DNA of 64,000 bases from Natrialbaceae archaeon Tc-Br11_E2g14 (GTDB lineage Archaea; Halobacteriota; Halobacteria; Halobacteriales; Natrialbaceae): NCBI GenBank assembly GCA_001564275.1, contig LKND01000003.1:1-64000 (forward strand), written 5' to 3'. Both the position numbers and the translations under genes were made by a program. Under the pieces are notes generated by a model. The model made no database searches. It saw nothing but the letters and a program-made list of their open reading frames with translations, and was not told the DNA's origin. Below are positions 34,367 to 43,192 of the stretch, one piece after another (positions within the stretch are counted from its first letter, which is position 1; every line of letters begins with the position of its first letter).

Positions 34367-36349
34367 TCAAATGGACGTGATGCGCGTATAGTCTTCATCC
34401 AGTGCGGCCGCGTCCTCAGGCAACAGCGCCGTCACCACCGTCTCGGCATATTCGTTGAAGTAATCGACCAACCGAGCGATCCGATCCGAATCGATCGCCT
34501 CGAGTGAGTCGAGCAACATGAATGGGACAGAGTCGTGGACGTCGTGAACGAGGTAGCCTGCGAGCGCAAAGACCAGTCCCGTCACTTCTCGCTCGCTTTC
34601 CGAGAGGTGACTGACGATATCCTCATATGTCTCTCCACGCTCGGTCTGTCTCACGATGTGCAGTTCGAACGTCGACTGCTCCACGTGACGTCGTCCCTCT
34701 CTCACCGTCTCTTCGGTCTGCTCGATCCAGATACGAGCGAGATTGTCGTAGTCGAGTACATCCAGGACTGACGCCATGTGCTGGTTGAACGCCTCCACGG
34801 ACTCCCGTTCGATCCGGTCGATTCGCGTTCGGAGGTCGGTCAATCGGTCGGCTGTCGCCGCTCGCTCTGCCCGGCGATCGTCGAGCGTTTCCACGTCGGC
34901 TTCGGCCGACGACAGTTCGGACTCGACGGACTCGAGTTCGGCTTCGAGACGTTCGACCTCGAACTCGAGTTCAGTGACCCGCTTTTGCTGATCGAGGGTC
35001 TCGTCCTCACTCGTCGTTTCGAGGTCGCTCACTTTCGACTCGAGGTCGCTCACCCGCGCCTGGAGTTCGTCCTCTCTGTCGTCGAGTTCTTCGAGTCGAT
35101 CTCGGCGATCCTCGAGTTCGGTTGTCGTCCGATCGATATCGGATTGCAGGCGCTCACGCTTCGATTGGACGTTTTTGGCCTCACGAAGCGTCCCCTTCCG
35201 ATCGTCGATACGGCTTCGCAGGTCGCTTCGTTCGGTGAGTTTCTCCTGTCTGAGCGAGCGCAACCGCTCGATCGTCGATTCGATCTGAGCGGCATCGACG
35301 GTCGATCCACACGTCCAACAGACGACCGACGTGTCGTCCTCGAGCAGTCGATCGGTCACCGATTCGCCAGCCTCTCCGGGCGACGATTGCCCGGTGCCCC
35401 CAGCGGACGACCCAGCATCTGCGGTGAGCGCCGAGGTGATCTCGGGGTTCGTTCCCTCGAGCATCTCCTCGTTGAACTGAATAATGCTTTGGAGCTGGGT
35501 CGTGGCGGATTCGAGCGCCGACCGCTGCTCGCGCAATTCAGTCAGTTCGGCCTCGATGGCAGCTGGATCGGTCGCCAGCGAGTCCGGGAGGTCCGACAGC
35601 GCATCGCGAGCATCGGCCAGTTCCGATTCGAGTCGCTGGATGCTCTCGGTTTCGGTTTCCCGCGTGAATCGCACGTTCTCGAGTTCCGTTCGGACCCGCT
35701 GTAACTCGTCTACAGCTGCTTCCAGCTCCCCATCATCGTCATCGGAAGCCGCTGCCCGCGTTTCATCGAGCGCCGCACGCTCATCTTCGAGATCGGCTCT
35801 GGTGGCCGCCAACTCCTCCTGTACTGACTGTCGTTGGCCCTCGAGTTCCGGGAGGCGGGATTTCGTCTCAGTGAGTCGCTCGATTTCCTCGTCGAGTTGG
35901 CGCTTTTGAGCCTCGGCCTGTTCGATCTCGGCCTCGATCGCATCGAGATCGACCGGCCGCATGATGATCTCGCGCAGATCCCGTCCCTGTCTGACGGCCT
36001 GCCGAGCTTCGTTCGATTCGAGCAAAAACGCGAAGAGATTGGCGAGTGTCGGGTCCTCTAAATAGGGGTCTCCGGTGGTGACGACCGTCCCGTTCCGGCG
36101 TTCGAATCGACGCTCGTAGGTCTCCCCGCCGATCGTCAGTCGCACGAACCCGCTGTCTGCATCGGCCTTCAGCGAGGCGTTCTCGCTGCCGAGTGCCGCC
36201 ATGATCGAGCGAAGAAACGACGTTCGGTTGGTCGCGTTTTTGCCAGTGAGGACGTTGACGTCAGTCGAAAGTTCGACCGTCGTCGAGTCGATCCCGCCGA
36301 TGTTCTCGACTCGAACGCGTGGTCGTTCGGATACATCGCTTGAACTCAT
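34367..36349 (-). CDS. Archaea-specific SMC-related protein (Sph-like)
   Basis: 660 residues. A globular N-terminal ATPase half has a degenerate Walker A, TGKNATNRTSF (35-45), in which Arg42 replaces the usual Lys. Long coiled coils (about 130-335 and 355-540) flank a CWTC hook at 344-347, like the Rad50 zinc hook. The C-terminal half carries HLSESEREVTGLVFALAG (signature-like) and VPFMLLDSLEAIDS (Walker B). This matches the haloarchaeal SMC-related family typically next to rdfA. The start is fixed by a TATA element about 29 nt before the ATG at 36349. It is upstream of rdfA's stop on the same strand but has its own promoter. Probably structural or chromosome-associated. Confidence 0.85.
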   Translation of the reverse strand: MSSSDVSERPRVRVENIGGIDSTTVELSTDVNVLTGKNATNRTSFLRSIMAALGSENASLKADADSGFVRLTIGGETYERRFERRNGTVVTTGDPYLEDPTLANLFAFLLESNEARQAVRQGRDLREIIMRPVDLDAIEAEIEQAEAQKRQLDEEIERLTETKSRLPELEGQRQSVQEELAATRADLEDERAALDETRAAASDDDDGELEAAVDELQRVRTELENVRFTRETETESIQRLESELADARDALSDLPDSLATDPAAIEAELTELREQRSALESATTQLQSIIQFNEEMLEGTNPEITSALTADAGSSAGGTGQSSPGEAGESVTDRLLEDDTSVVCWTCGSTVDAAQIESTIERLRSLRQEKLTERSDLRSRIDDRKGTLREAKNVQSKRERLQSDIDRTTTELEDRRDRLEELDDREDELQARVSDLESKVSDLETTSEDETLDQQKRVTELEFEVERLEAELESVESELSSAEADVETLDDRRAERAATADRLTDLRTRIDRIERESVEAFNQHMASVLDVLDYDNLARIWIEQTEETVREGRRHVEQSTFELHIVRQTERGETYEDIVSHLSESEREVTGLVFALAGYLVHDVHDSVPFMLLDSLEAIDSDRIARLVDYFNEYAETVVTALLPEDAAALDEDYTRITSI

Positions 36350-36713
36350 TGGCCATCCATTGGTGAACGGAGTACTTATATCGACGGCAAGTGTCGCCAC
36401 CCTCTCGAGAGACCCAACTGCGGCGTCATTGACCGATGACTCACCCCTGTGGGCGGCCCTGTCGTCGAAATTGCAGGATACAGCCGACACCAGCCCCTGA
36501 TTGTCGCTGGTCACCAACCCCGTACGGTCATCGCTGTCCCGTCGAACCCTCCCACGGGCTGCGGTACCGATGTACCCGTGATCGCCGAACCGCCGTGGAC
36601 ACTTTCCAGGAAGTGACGTTACGAAACCCTCTCATACGGATTGCTGTAACTGTTTACCGGTGATTGCCGACCCGGTATGGGCAATCACCGGTAAGAGACG
36701 ACAGTAAACCGTA
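36350..36713. other. 364-bp interval between rdfA and the SMC-related gene
   Basis: It holds the SMC-related promoter at its left end and palindrome A2 at its right end (36634-36714). Bases 36400-36630 show no further gene or repeat that I can support. Confidence 0.5.
36374..36383 (-). promoter_or_regulatory. TATA element of the SMC-related gene
   Basis: Reads CGATATAAGT on the minus strand, about 29 nt before the ATG at 36349. Confidence 0.6.
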
Positions 36714-36714
36714 T
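36634..36714. repeat. Family A palindrome, copy A2 (81 bp)
   Basis: The ends are ATACGGATTGCTGTAACTG and CAGTAAACCGTAT. The inner arms TACCGGTGATTGCC and GGCAATCACCGGTA are perfectly complementary. The last base (36714) is the first base of the TCA that encodes the rdfA stop on the minus strand, so the hairpin begins immediately after rdfA. Confidence 0.88.
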
Positions 36715-37310
36715 CACTCGGCACAATCACAGCCTCCGGTCTGAAGATAGGGTCCGATATCGTACTGTTGACCGCACTCCTCACAGAGGACGGTCACGTC
36801 CACCAGCACCGACGTGGTGGTATCAGCGAGCGTCCCCGCCTGCTGATGTCGATCGATCGTGTCCTCTGCGACCGCGATCAAGCGATTCGAGAGGCGCTGT
36901 ACAGCCGCACCGTCACGCTGAAGACGGTCTTCATCGGTTGTCCCCGAATCCGGCCCCTCGAGATCGCGTTCGCTCCGGAGGTACGTGTGTATCGCCTGGT
37001 GGGAGACGAAGTCAGTCCGAAGCTCCGAGACGTCGATCCCGGCCCGCTCGAGTTCGCGTTCGGCCTGTACCCGCATCCCGGCACTGACCTCGTCGTCGGT
37101 CAGGAGCCGGTACGTGTTCGCCGCTTCGCCCTCGAGCGGCGCCAATCCGGACTCACGCATGTGGTCGCGAAGCAGGCGGACGTTGAACCGACGCGCCAGG
37201 TCCCGGAGGCTCTCTCGCTCGACACCCTCGCCGAGCCATCGTCGTTCGAGTTCCGCCCCGAGCTCCTCGAGTTCGCGCTCCTCGAGCAATCTGGCTACTT
37301 TCGTTGGCAT
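36714..37310 (-). CDS. rdfA: Rod-determining factor RdfA
   Basis: 198 residues from the ATG at 37310. The pattern LEELGAELERRWLGEGVERE, then RDLARRFNVRLL, then NTYRLLTDDEVSAG with LRTDFVSHQAIHTYL is that of haloarchaeal RdfA. The C terminus has CEECGQQYDIGPYLQTGGCD, a likely zinc site. In Haloferax volcanii RdfA is required for rod-shaped cells (published). Its neighbour here is the SMC-related gene, the arrangement I expect for this locus. No enzymatic motif is present. The stop codon coincides with the edge of repeat A2. Confidence 0.85.
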   Translation of the reverse strand: MPTKVARLLEERELEELGAELERRWLGEGVERESLRDLARRFNVRLLRDHMRESGLAPLEGEAANTYRLLTDDEVSAGMRVQAERELERAGIDVSELRTDFVSHQAIHTYLRSERDLEGPDSGTTDEDRLQRDGAAVQRLSNRLIAVAEDTIDRHQQAGTLADTTTSVLVDVTVLCEECGQQYDIGPYLQTGGCDCAE

Positions 37311-37402
37311 TCCGTTCCTCCAGCGGTCGCTTGGGCCAGGCGGACGCGCATACGGTGTGTCGTCGTTCGAGATACAGGAACGTACCGGTTCACATCCCGA
37401 CA

Positions 37403-38023
37403 TTACGCGTCGTCGTCAGCACTCCCCTTCGACTGTCGAGAAGCCCGGCGTGGCGTCAGTGGAGGCCGTTCATACGTAACGCCACACCCACCGCACTCGA
37501 CGACCGGATGAACGTCCGGACTGACACCCTCGAGCGTGAATTCCAGGACTGGGTGGTCACACGACGGGCAGGGTTCGGGACGAAACACGGCCGCACAGTC
37601 CGGACAGCTGAAGCGCGCCCCTTCGTCGGTCTCGAGACGAATCGGCTCGAAACCACAGTCGGGACACGCTGTCGGGAGCCGCACGTCCGTCGAGTTCGGC
37701 GGCGCACCCAGTGCCAACAGCGTCAGTGGTCGGTCATCCTCATTCAGGCCGGACTGGAATGTTCCGGGCCCAAAGCGGATCGCCTCGCCGGCCTCGACGG
37801 ACACCACACCGTCGATCGTCTCGAACGTCGCCGTCCCCTCGAGGACGACGAACAGTTCCGCCTGGTCGGCGTGTGCGTGGAGACCACCGGGCAAGGAACC
37901 ACCTGGCGGAATCTGGTAGTGCTGGAGCGCAACGTCCGTTGCCTCGAGGGCAGCGGCGAGGTTGCGCCGAGTGGCCGCTGGAAGGGTCGTGGCCTCGAGG
38001 CTATCGATGCGAACGCGTTCCAT
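37403..38023 (-). CDS. Cupin-domain protein with zinc-ribbon C terminus
   Basis: 206 residues from the ATG at 38023, with a TATA-like CACTAATTG about 27 nt upstream. The cupin barrel occupies about 25-115, with metal-type ligands in GGLHAHADQAELFVVLEG and RFGPGTFQSGLN. The C-terminal half has CPDCG, CPDCA, CPSCD and CGGCG knuckles, forming two putative zinc ribbons. The fusion suggests a metal-binding sensor or scaffold rather than a simple enzyme. It lies 92 bp upstream of rdfA on the same strand. Function unknown. Confidence 0.78.
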   Translation of the reverse strand: MERVRIDSLEATTLPAATRRNLAAALEATDVALQHYQIPPGGSLPGGLHAHADQAELFVVLEGTATFETIDGVVSVEAGEAIRFGPGTFQSGLNEDDRPLTLLALGAPPNSTDVRLPTACPDCGFEPIRLETDEGARFSCPDCAAVFRPEPCPSCDHPVLEFTLEGVSPDVHPVVECGGCGVTYERPPLTPRRASRQSKGSADDDA

Positions 38024-38124
38024 ACCACGACCAATTCGGGGCTGCCAATTAGTGGTTCGCCCGGGCCGGGTCGAACCGGTGATCGAAACCAAAGGTTATG
38101 CCCCGGGCCCACCCAATCGAGAGC

Positions 38125-38610
38125 ATGACCGAGGACACAGGCGGTGACGGCGATCAGGCCAGTCGGGTGGGCACATCGATCGGCTCGATCCTCGTTGCGA
38201 CAGATGGCAGCGAGGTGGCGGGGCGGGCACTCGAGCGAGCGATGACGATCGCCGAAGGGACCGGGGCGACGGTACACGTCCTCGCGGTCGTCGACACCGT
38301 CGGCTCGCCGATGACCTTCGACGTCGACACCGTGAGCGAGCTCGAGGCGGGCAAAGAGCGCGTCGTCGAGGAGATCGTCGCGGCTCACGACGACCACGTC
38401 GTCGACATGACCGGGGCCGTCCGGCGCGGGCGACCCGCAGCGGAGATCCTGGCATATGGCGACGACCACGACGTCGATTTCGTCGTCGTCGGCCGCTCGG
38501 GCCAGTCGCGGATCGCGGACCGATTGCTCGGCTCGACGGCCGACCGCGTGGTGAGAACCGCGAGTCGGCCGGTAGTCGTCGTTCCCGAGGAGGTCCTCGA
38601 GGACGAGTAA
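38125..38610 (+). CDS. Universal stress protein (UspA family)
   Basis: 161 residues from the ATG at 38125; an in-frame ATG at 38098 would add nine residues. A GGTTATGC element about 28 nt before 38125 favours the shorter form as leaderless. The Usp domain runs from SILVATDGSEVAGRALERA to the nucleotide loop VVGRSGQSRIADRLLGSTAD, which fits the G-2X-G-9X-G(S/T) motif fully, so ATP binding is likely. It is divergent from the cupin gene. The 20-residue N-terminal tail is Asp/Gly-rich. Confidence 0.85.
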   Translation: MTEDTGGDGDQASRVGTSIGSILVATDGSEVAGRALERAMTIAEGTGATVHVLAVVDTVGSPMTFDVDTVSELEAGKERVVEEIVAAHDDHVVDMTGAVRRGRPAAEILAYGDDHDVDFVVVGRSGQSRIADRLLGSTADRVVRTASRPVVVVPEEVLEDE

Positions 38611-38743
38611 CGGGTGCCCGACTGGCGACGACGTGGTGGTTGATCCGCCTCGAGCCTTCGTCACACGTCACCACGGGAGGGTACCGACAGCGGTGTCCGC
38701 TGGCACAAGGGATATATGGCTCGTAATTATATCTCATTACACC

Positions 38744-39715
38744 ATGGCAACAGCCCCCTTCGATCAGGTCGACGTCGACTACGACGACGGCACCGACGAA
38801 TCGCCCGAAGACTACCCGCACATCCACGACAAGATCGAGAAGGCCATCGAGGTCACGCGACAGGGCCTCGAGCAGTACGAGAACCCCGCCGTGATGTGGA
38901 CCGGCGGGAAGGACTCCACGCTCGTGCTCTACTTCGTCAAGGAGGTCGCCGACCGCTTCGACCTCGAGGTTCCGCCCGCCATCTTCATCGATCACTACCA
39001 GCACTTCGCGGAGATCCACGACTTCGTCGACCACTGGGCCGAACAGTGGGATCTCGAGGTCATCTACGCCCGCAACGACGACATCGGCGAGTACGTCGAG
39101 GCGAACGACCTCACCCCCGGCGACGACATTCCCGTCGCGGACCTCTCCGAACACAACCGCCACCACGTCGAGCACATCCTCGAGTACGAGGAGGACACGT
39201 TCCCGTTCTTACTCGACACCTACGCCGGCAATCACCTGCTCAAGACCGTCGCCCTCAACGATGCCCTCGAGGCCCACGACGTCGACGGCGTCATCTCGGG
39301 CGTCCGCTGGGACGAACAGGAGGCCCGCGCCGACGAGACGTTCTTCTCGCCGCGTCACGACCCCGAGATCTACCCGCCACACGACCGCGTCCAGCCGATT
39401 TTGCACTTCGAGGAGGCTGCCGTCTGGGAGGCGTTCTGGAACTTCGTCGTCCCCGATACGGTCGAGGCGTTCCCTGACGACGGCTACGTCCCCGAGAGCG
39501 CCGAGGACCTGCCCGAGGGCCTCGAGCCCTTCGACACCCCCGTCTCCCCAAAATACTGGGAGGGGTTCCGCTCACTGGGGAGCGAAATCAGCACCGAAAA
39601 GACCGAAAACGAGCCCGCCTGGTTGCAGGACCTCGAGGGAACGACCGAGCGTGCGGGTCGCGCCCAGGACAAAGAGGACCTGATGGCGCGCCTGCGTGAC
39701 CTCGGGTACATGTAG
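38744..39715 (+). CDS. PP-loop protein of the phosphoadenosine phosphosulfate reductase family
   Basis: 323 residues. The PP-loop is TGGKDS at 53-58 (VMWTGGKDSTLVLYF), followed by FIDHYQHFAEIHDFVDHWAE, the usual second element of PAPS-reductase/CysH-like domains. There are no Cys residues in the C-terminal tail, so the redox Cys of CysH is absent and true PAPS reduction is unlikely. Adenylation or a sulfur-transfer role is possible. A TATA-like GATATAT lies about 30 nt before the ATG at 38744. It is a widespread haloarchaeal form with an acidic insert. The neighbours do not point to a pathway. Confidence 0.8.
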   Translation: MATAPFDQVDVDYDDGTDESPEDYPHIHDKIEKAIEVTRQGLEQYENPAVMWTGGKDSTLVLYFVKEVADRFDLEVPPAIFIDHYQHFAEIHDFVDHWAEQWDLEVIYARNDDIGEYVEANDLTPGDDIPVADLSEHNRHHVEHILEYEEDTFPFLLDTYAGNHLLKTVALNDALEAHDVDGVISGVRWDEQEARADETFFSPRHDPEIYPPHDRVQPILHFEEAAVWEAFWNFVVPDTVEAFPDDGYVPESAEDLPEGLEPFDTPVSPKYWEGFRSLGSEISTEKTENEPAWLQDLEGTTERAGRAQDKEDLMARLRDLGYM

Positions 39716-40034
39716 GTGCTCCCTCACAAATTTCCGGACGAAACTACAACAATCGAATCGTATAGCTACAAAAACAGTATCGCTGATTTTTGGCACCTGA
39801 ACGTCTATACATACCGTATTTGGAAATGGCCGGGCTACTCCGTATTCCGGCAGCAGTCTCGAGTTCGGATATGAACCACGGCAATAACTGACAGGACTAA
39901 CCTGCCGGCTCGGAGCAGTCGTTCGCGCCGCCGACAGGAGTGACCTGCCGGCCCAGGGAAGCCGCTTCGACCACGGATCGCTAGCCGGTCACCACGGGCT
40001 CGAGCAGGCCCGTCGATTTGAACTCGCTACGCGA
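39716..40034. other. 319-bp intergenic region with a short direct repeat
   Basis: Two imperfect copies of GACAGGAnTnACCTGCCGGC lie at about 39890-39912 and 39934-39955. I see no gene, RNA or family A/B repeat otherwise. The first third is relatively AT-rich. Confidence 0.4.
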
Positions 40035-40244
40035 TCACCGCGTCGCTCGGTGCTCGCCGTGTTTGACGCCGATGGCGAGCATAACCACGCCGAAAAGCGC
40101 CATCGAGGGCAGCACCATCATCATGATCGTCTGAGTCGTCATCGGTGCCATCGGCGTCACTGCTGGCAGAACGAACAGCGTTCCAACGCCGACGGCAACC
40201 ACGGCCACGAACGCCGCGATCGTCTTGGTCAAATCGAGTGTCAT
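40035..40244 (-). CDS. Small two-helix membrane protein, conserved in haloarchaea
   Basis: 69 residues from the ATG at 40244. Two hydrophobic helices (about 9-28 and 36-56) are joined by PAVTPMAPMTTQT, and a short charged tail ends KHGEHRATR. I recognise the opening MTLDLTKTIAAFVAVVAVGV as a common haloarchaeal small protein (DUF7333-like, from memory). It is divergent from the S9 peptidase gene. No function is known to me. Confidence 0.7.
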   Translation of the reverse strand: MTLDLTKTIAAFVAVVAVGVGTLFVLPAVTPMAPMTTQTIMMMVLPSMALFGVVMLAIGVKHGEHRATR

Positions 40245-40417
40245 GCCCCCACGTAAGTGTCGATGGGCCCTAATGGTATCGGGAACCGGCAGGCGAGACC
40301 ACCGTCCACAGCCCGATCCGACGATCGACACGCAACGACGGGTGTCCCTGCGGCCTGCAGGCGACGAATGGGTGGGGTACCCATAGGTTCAATTGACTCG
40401 AGTGCACGCACTCCGAC

Positions 40418-42409
40418 ATGCCACCGGACGTTGCGACGTATCTCCACGCCAGAGCCACCAAGGGACCCAGCCTCGCCCCTGACGGACGACTCGCCTTTCG
40501 CAGCGACACCACGGGGACGATGCAGTGCTGGTCGCTCGAGGAACCAGGTGCGTGGCCAACCCAACAGACGTTCGGGGACGAGCGCGTCTCCTTCGTCGAG
40601 TGGTCCCCAGCGGGCGATCGCCTCGCCTTCGGCATGGACGCTGGCGCAAACGAGCGAGACCAGCTGTTCACGATCGATCCAGCGACCCGCGAGGTCGACC
40701 AGTTGACCGACCGCCCGGACGCCATCCACGCCTGGGGCGGCTTCAGCCCCGATGGCACGCAAGTCGCGTTCGCCGCCAACCGTCGCGACACGGCCGTTTT
40801 CGACCTGTACGTACAGGACCTCGAGGGTGGAGCCGACGCGGAGCCGACACTCGTTGCGACTGGCCAGGACGTGAGCCGGCGCGAAGATGGCGGCCGACTC
40901 TTCGTCGCCGGCTGGAGCCCTGACGGGGCGACCCTGCTCGCGGGTGAGTCACACGCCAGTTCCGACGAGGACCTGTTCGCGGTCGACGTCGCCACCGGCG
41001 ACGCCACCCACCTGACGCCACACGACGGCCACGTTCGCTATCGGCATCCGACGATCGGCCCGGACGGCGATGGGGTCTACTGCTGTAGTGACGCCCGGAG
41101 CGACACCCTCGAGCTCGTGCGGATCGAGGTGGCCTCGGGCGCGCTCGAGCCGGTCGAAATCGAGCGACGCGGCGACAACCCCGATCCCGGTTCACGCGCC
41201 AGCCTGGCGGACTGGAGCGTCGATGGACTCGCCCTCGATGCCGAAACCGGCCGGCTGTGTCTCACCAGAAACGTCGATGGCTATTCGGTCCTGCTGGCAG
41301 GGAGTCTGGTCGACCCGGAAACGGCCACGATTTGGCCGGTCGAGACGCCCTCCGGTGTCGTCCAGGACCTGACGATTGGCGCGGACGGTCGGCGGGCCGT
41401 CATGACCGTCTCCGCGACGAACCTGAACTACTCCATCTACACGCTCGAGTTGGGGCCGTTCGATCCGTCCTCGAGGGAGGGTGGGGCCCACGGCTCGAAC
41501 ACTGAGACACCGTCGAGTGAGGACACACAGTCGAGCGACGGCCAACTGGGCGTGGAGGCACTCGAGCGCTGGACCGTTCCCTCGCCCGGTGGGGTTCCCC
41601 TCGAGCGCTACCACGTTCCCGACCTGATCCGGTACGAAACGTTCGATGGACGGGAGATCCCGGCGTACGTCACTCTTCCCCCGAGTGACGCTGAAAACGA
41701 AGAACCGGTCCCGGTGATCGTCGACATCCACGGCGGTCCCCACTCCCAGCGTCGCCCCTCCTGGCGCAACCGACCGATCCGTCAGTACCTCCTCGAGCAG
41801 GGTTACGCGATCTTCGAGCCGAACGTGCGGGGGTCCGCGGGGTACGGAGCCGAATACGCCGCCCTCGACGACGTCGAAAAGCGCATGGACTCGGTCCGTG
41901 ACGTCGCGGCGGGCGTCGACTGGCTCGAGGCTCACCCGGCCATCGACAGCGAGAAAATCGTCTGTTACGGGCGCTCCTACGGCGGCTTCATGGTCCTGGC
42001 CTGTATCACCGAGTACCCCGATCTGTGGGCCGCCGCCGTCGACTTCGTCGGCATCGCCAACTGGGTCACCTTCCTCGAGAACACGGGCGAGTACCGTCGG
42101 TCCCACCGGGAAGCCGAGTACGGGTCTCTCGAGGACGATCGGGCGTTCCTCGAGTCGATCAGCCCGATCCACGACGTCGAACGGATCGAGTGCCCCCTGT
42201 TCGTTCAACACGGCGCAAACGATCCGCGGGTGCCAGTGGCGGAGGCTCGCCAGATCGCCGACGCCGTCGCCGAACAGGGCGTTCCGGTCGAAACCTGTAT
42301 CTTCGAGGACGAGGGCCACCACACGACCAAACGCGAGAATCGGATCGAGCAGTTCGAGCGCATTGTGGCGTTCCTCGAGGAACACGTCCCCCCAGCGGGC
42401 GGTGAGTGA
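40418..42409 (+). CDS. S9-family serine peptidase (prolyl oligopeptidase/acylaminoacyl-peptidase type)
   Basis: 663 residues. A beta-propeller N-terminal domain (about 1-390) has repeated WSPxGDRLAF and WSPDGATLLA blades. An alpha/beta-hydrolase domain follows from about 420. The catalytic triad is Ser520 in GRSYGG, Asp602 in ANDPRVP and His634 in DEGHHTT. The oxyanion segment HGGPHSQ is also present. It has no signal peptide, so it is a cytoplasmic oligopeptidase that trims short peptides or blocked N termini. An acidic linker (about 350-375) is a haloarchaeal feature. It converges on the gene at 42416 with 6 bp between stops. Confidence 0.93.
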   Translation: MPPDVATYLHARATKGPSLAPDGRLAFRSDTTGTMQCWSLEEPGAWPTQQTFGDERVSFVEWSPAGDRLAFGMDAGANERDQLFTIDPATREVDQLTDRPDAIHAWGGFSPDGTQVAFAANRRDTAVFDLYVQDLEGGADAEPTLVATGQDVSRREDGGRLFVAGWSPDGATLLAGESHASSDEDLFAVDVATGDATHLTPHDGHVRYRHPTIGPDGDGVYCCSDARSDTLELVRIEVASGALEPVEIERRGDNPDPGSRASLADWSVDGLALDAETGRLCLTRNVDGYSVLLAGSLVDPETATIWPVETPSGVVQDLTIGADGRRAVMTVSATNLNYSIYTLELGPFDPSSREGGAHGSNTETPSSEDTQSSDGQLGVEALERWTVPSPGGVPLERYHVPDLIRYETFDGREIPAYVTLPPSDAENEEPVPVIVDIHGGPHSQRRPSWRNRPIRQYLLEQGYAIFEPNVRGSAGYGAEYAALDDVEKRMDSVRDVAAGVDWLEAHPAIDSEKIVCYGRSYGGFMVLACITEYPDLWAAAVDFVGIANWVTFLENTGEYRRSHREAEYGSLEDDRAFLESISPIHDVERIECPLFVQHGANDPRVPVAEARQIADAVAEQGVPVETCIFEDEGHHTTKRENRIEQFERIVAFLEEHVPPAGGE

Positions 42410-42415
42410 TGGCGG

Positions 42416-42940
42416 TCAGACGAGATCCTTCGCCTTCGACCCCACGACTGGGAGTTCGAACCGCTCGCCCTTGTACGCCTTCAGCATCAACACCAGCCAC
42501 AGGATCAACGCCAGTGGGCCGGCGACGAGCCAGAACAGCGCCGTCACGAGACCAAAGCCGGCGGCGAACAGCCAGCCCACCACTGGAATCAGGTCGAGGA
42601 AGATGGCGATCACGCTGAAGACGATGCTGAGTACCGCCAGGCCCCCGAAGACGAGCATGCTCTGGGCGGCGTGAAACCGGACGAACTCGTTTCGCTCCTC
42701 GAGCAGGAAGAAGACGAGGCCGGTTAGGAACCCGAAGAGGTAACACAGCGTCCCCGCGACGTTCTCGTCGAGGCCGCCAACGACTTGGGTTTCGCTGTTC
42801 GTTTCCATCCCCGCCATCGTCGGGTCGTCATGGGACCGGCTAACATCCATCGACGCATCGTCCTCGAGTATCGCTGTCCCGCACCCGCTACAGAACGCGC
42901 TATCCGGGTCCAGTTCCTCCCCACAGGAGTGACAATTCAT
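42416..42940 (-). CDS. Zinc-ribbon plus DUF4870-type membrane protein
   Basis: 174 residues from the ATG at 42940. The N terminus is a zinc ribbon, MNCHSCGEELDP followed by AFCSGCGTA. After an Asp-rich linker come three hydrophobic helices of the DUF4870/Tic20-like type (AGTLCYLFGFLTGLVFFLLE, then RFHAAQSMLVFGGL and a last helix near 150). The NEFVRFHAAQS motif is characteristic of that family. Function is not established. The repeat pair A7/A4 lies about 90 bp upstream. Confidence 0.8.
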   Translation of the reverse strand: MNCHSCGEELDPDSAFCSGCGTAILEDDASMDVSRSHDDPTMAGMETNSETQVVGGLDENVAGTLCYLFGFLTGLVFFLLEERNEFVRFHAAQSMLVFGGLAVLSIVFSVIAIFLDLIPVVGWLFAAGFGLVTALFWLVAGPLALILWLVLMLKAYKGERFELPVVGSKAKDLV

Positions 42941-43028
42941 AGCTATTGTGATAACATAACACAGCTTAACTGTTTCGGGTGCGCCCACCCGGAGTCACAC
43001 CAATCCAGGCCCGATCCCCGAGCCCCTG

Positions 43029-43111
43029 GTACGGATCGCTGACCTCACCATCCGCGGATTCACGACCCCGTTGTGGGCACTCGTCGGGGCAAGGTGACAC
43101 GAATTCCGCTC
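43029..43111. repeat. Family A palindrome, degenerate copy A7 (83 bp)
   Basis: It starts GTACGGATCGCTG (compare ATACGGATTGCTG in A2). The right half, GGGCACTCgtCGGggcAAGgtGACACGAATtCCG, follows the right half of A1 with several mismatches. It directly abuts copy A4, forming a tandem pair. Confidence 0.6.
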
Positions 43112-43192
43112 AGGCGGTCTGTTGGAACGGTCCACCGGTGGTTCCCCCTCCCGAATCGGCAATCACCGGGAAACGACGACAGGAAACCGACT
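43112..43192. repeat. Family A palindrome, copy A4 (81 bp)
   Basis: The right half GGCAATCACCGGGAAACGACG and AAACCGA matches A2 closely; the left half is more diverged. The last base, 43192, is the first base of the stop codon (TCA on this strand) of the minus-strand lipoprotein gene. Confidence 0.7.

Noticed and set aside
37403-38023. Operon of the cupin gene with rdfA as a functional unit
   Set aside because: They are co-oriented with a 92-bp gap, but nothing in sequence ties the cupin/zinc-ribbon protein to cell shape.
38744-39715. Assimilatory PAPS reductase (CysH)
   Set aside because: The PP-loop is present, but the C-terminal redox Cys needed for PAPS reduction is absent and no sulfate genes are adjacent, so only the family was called.
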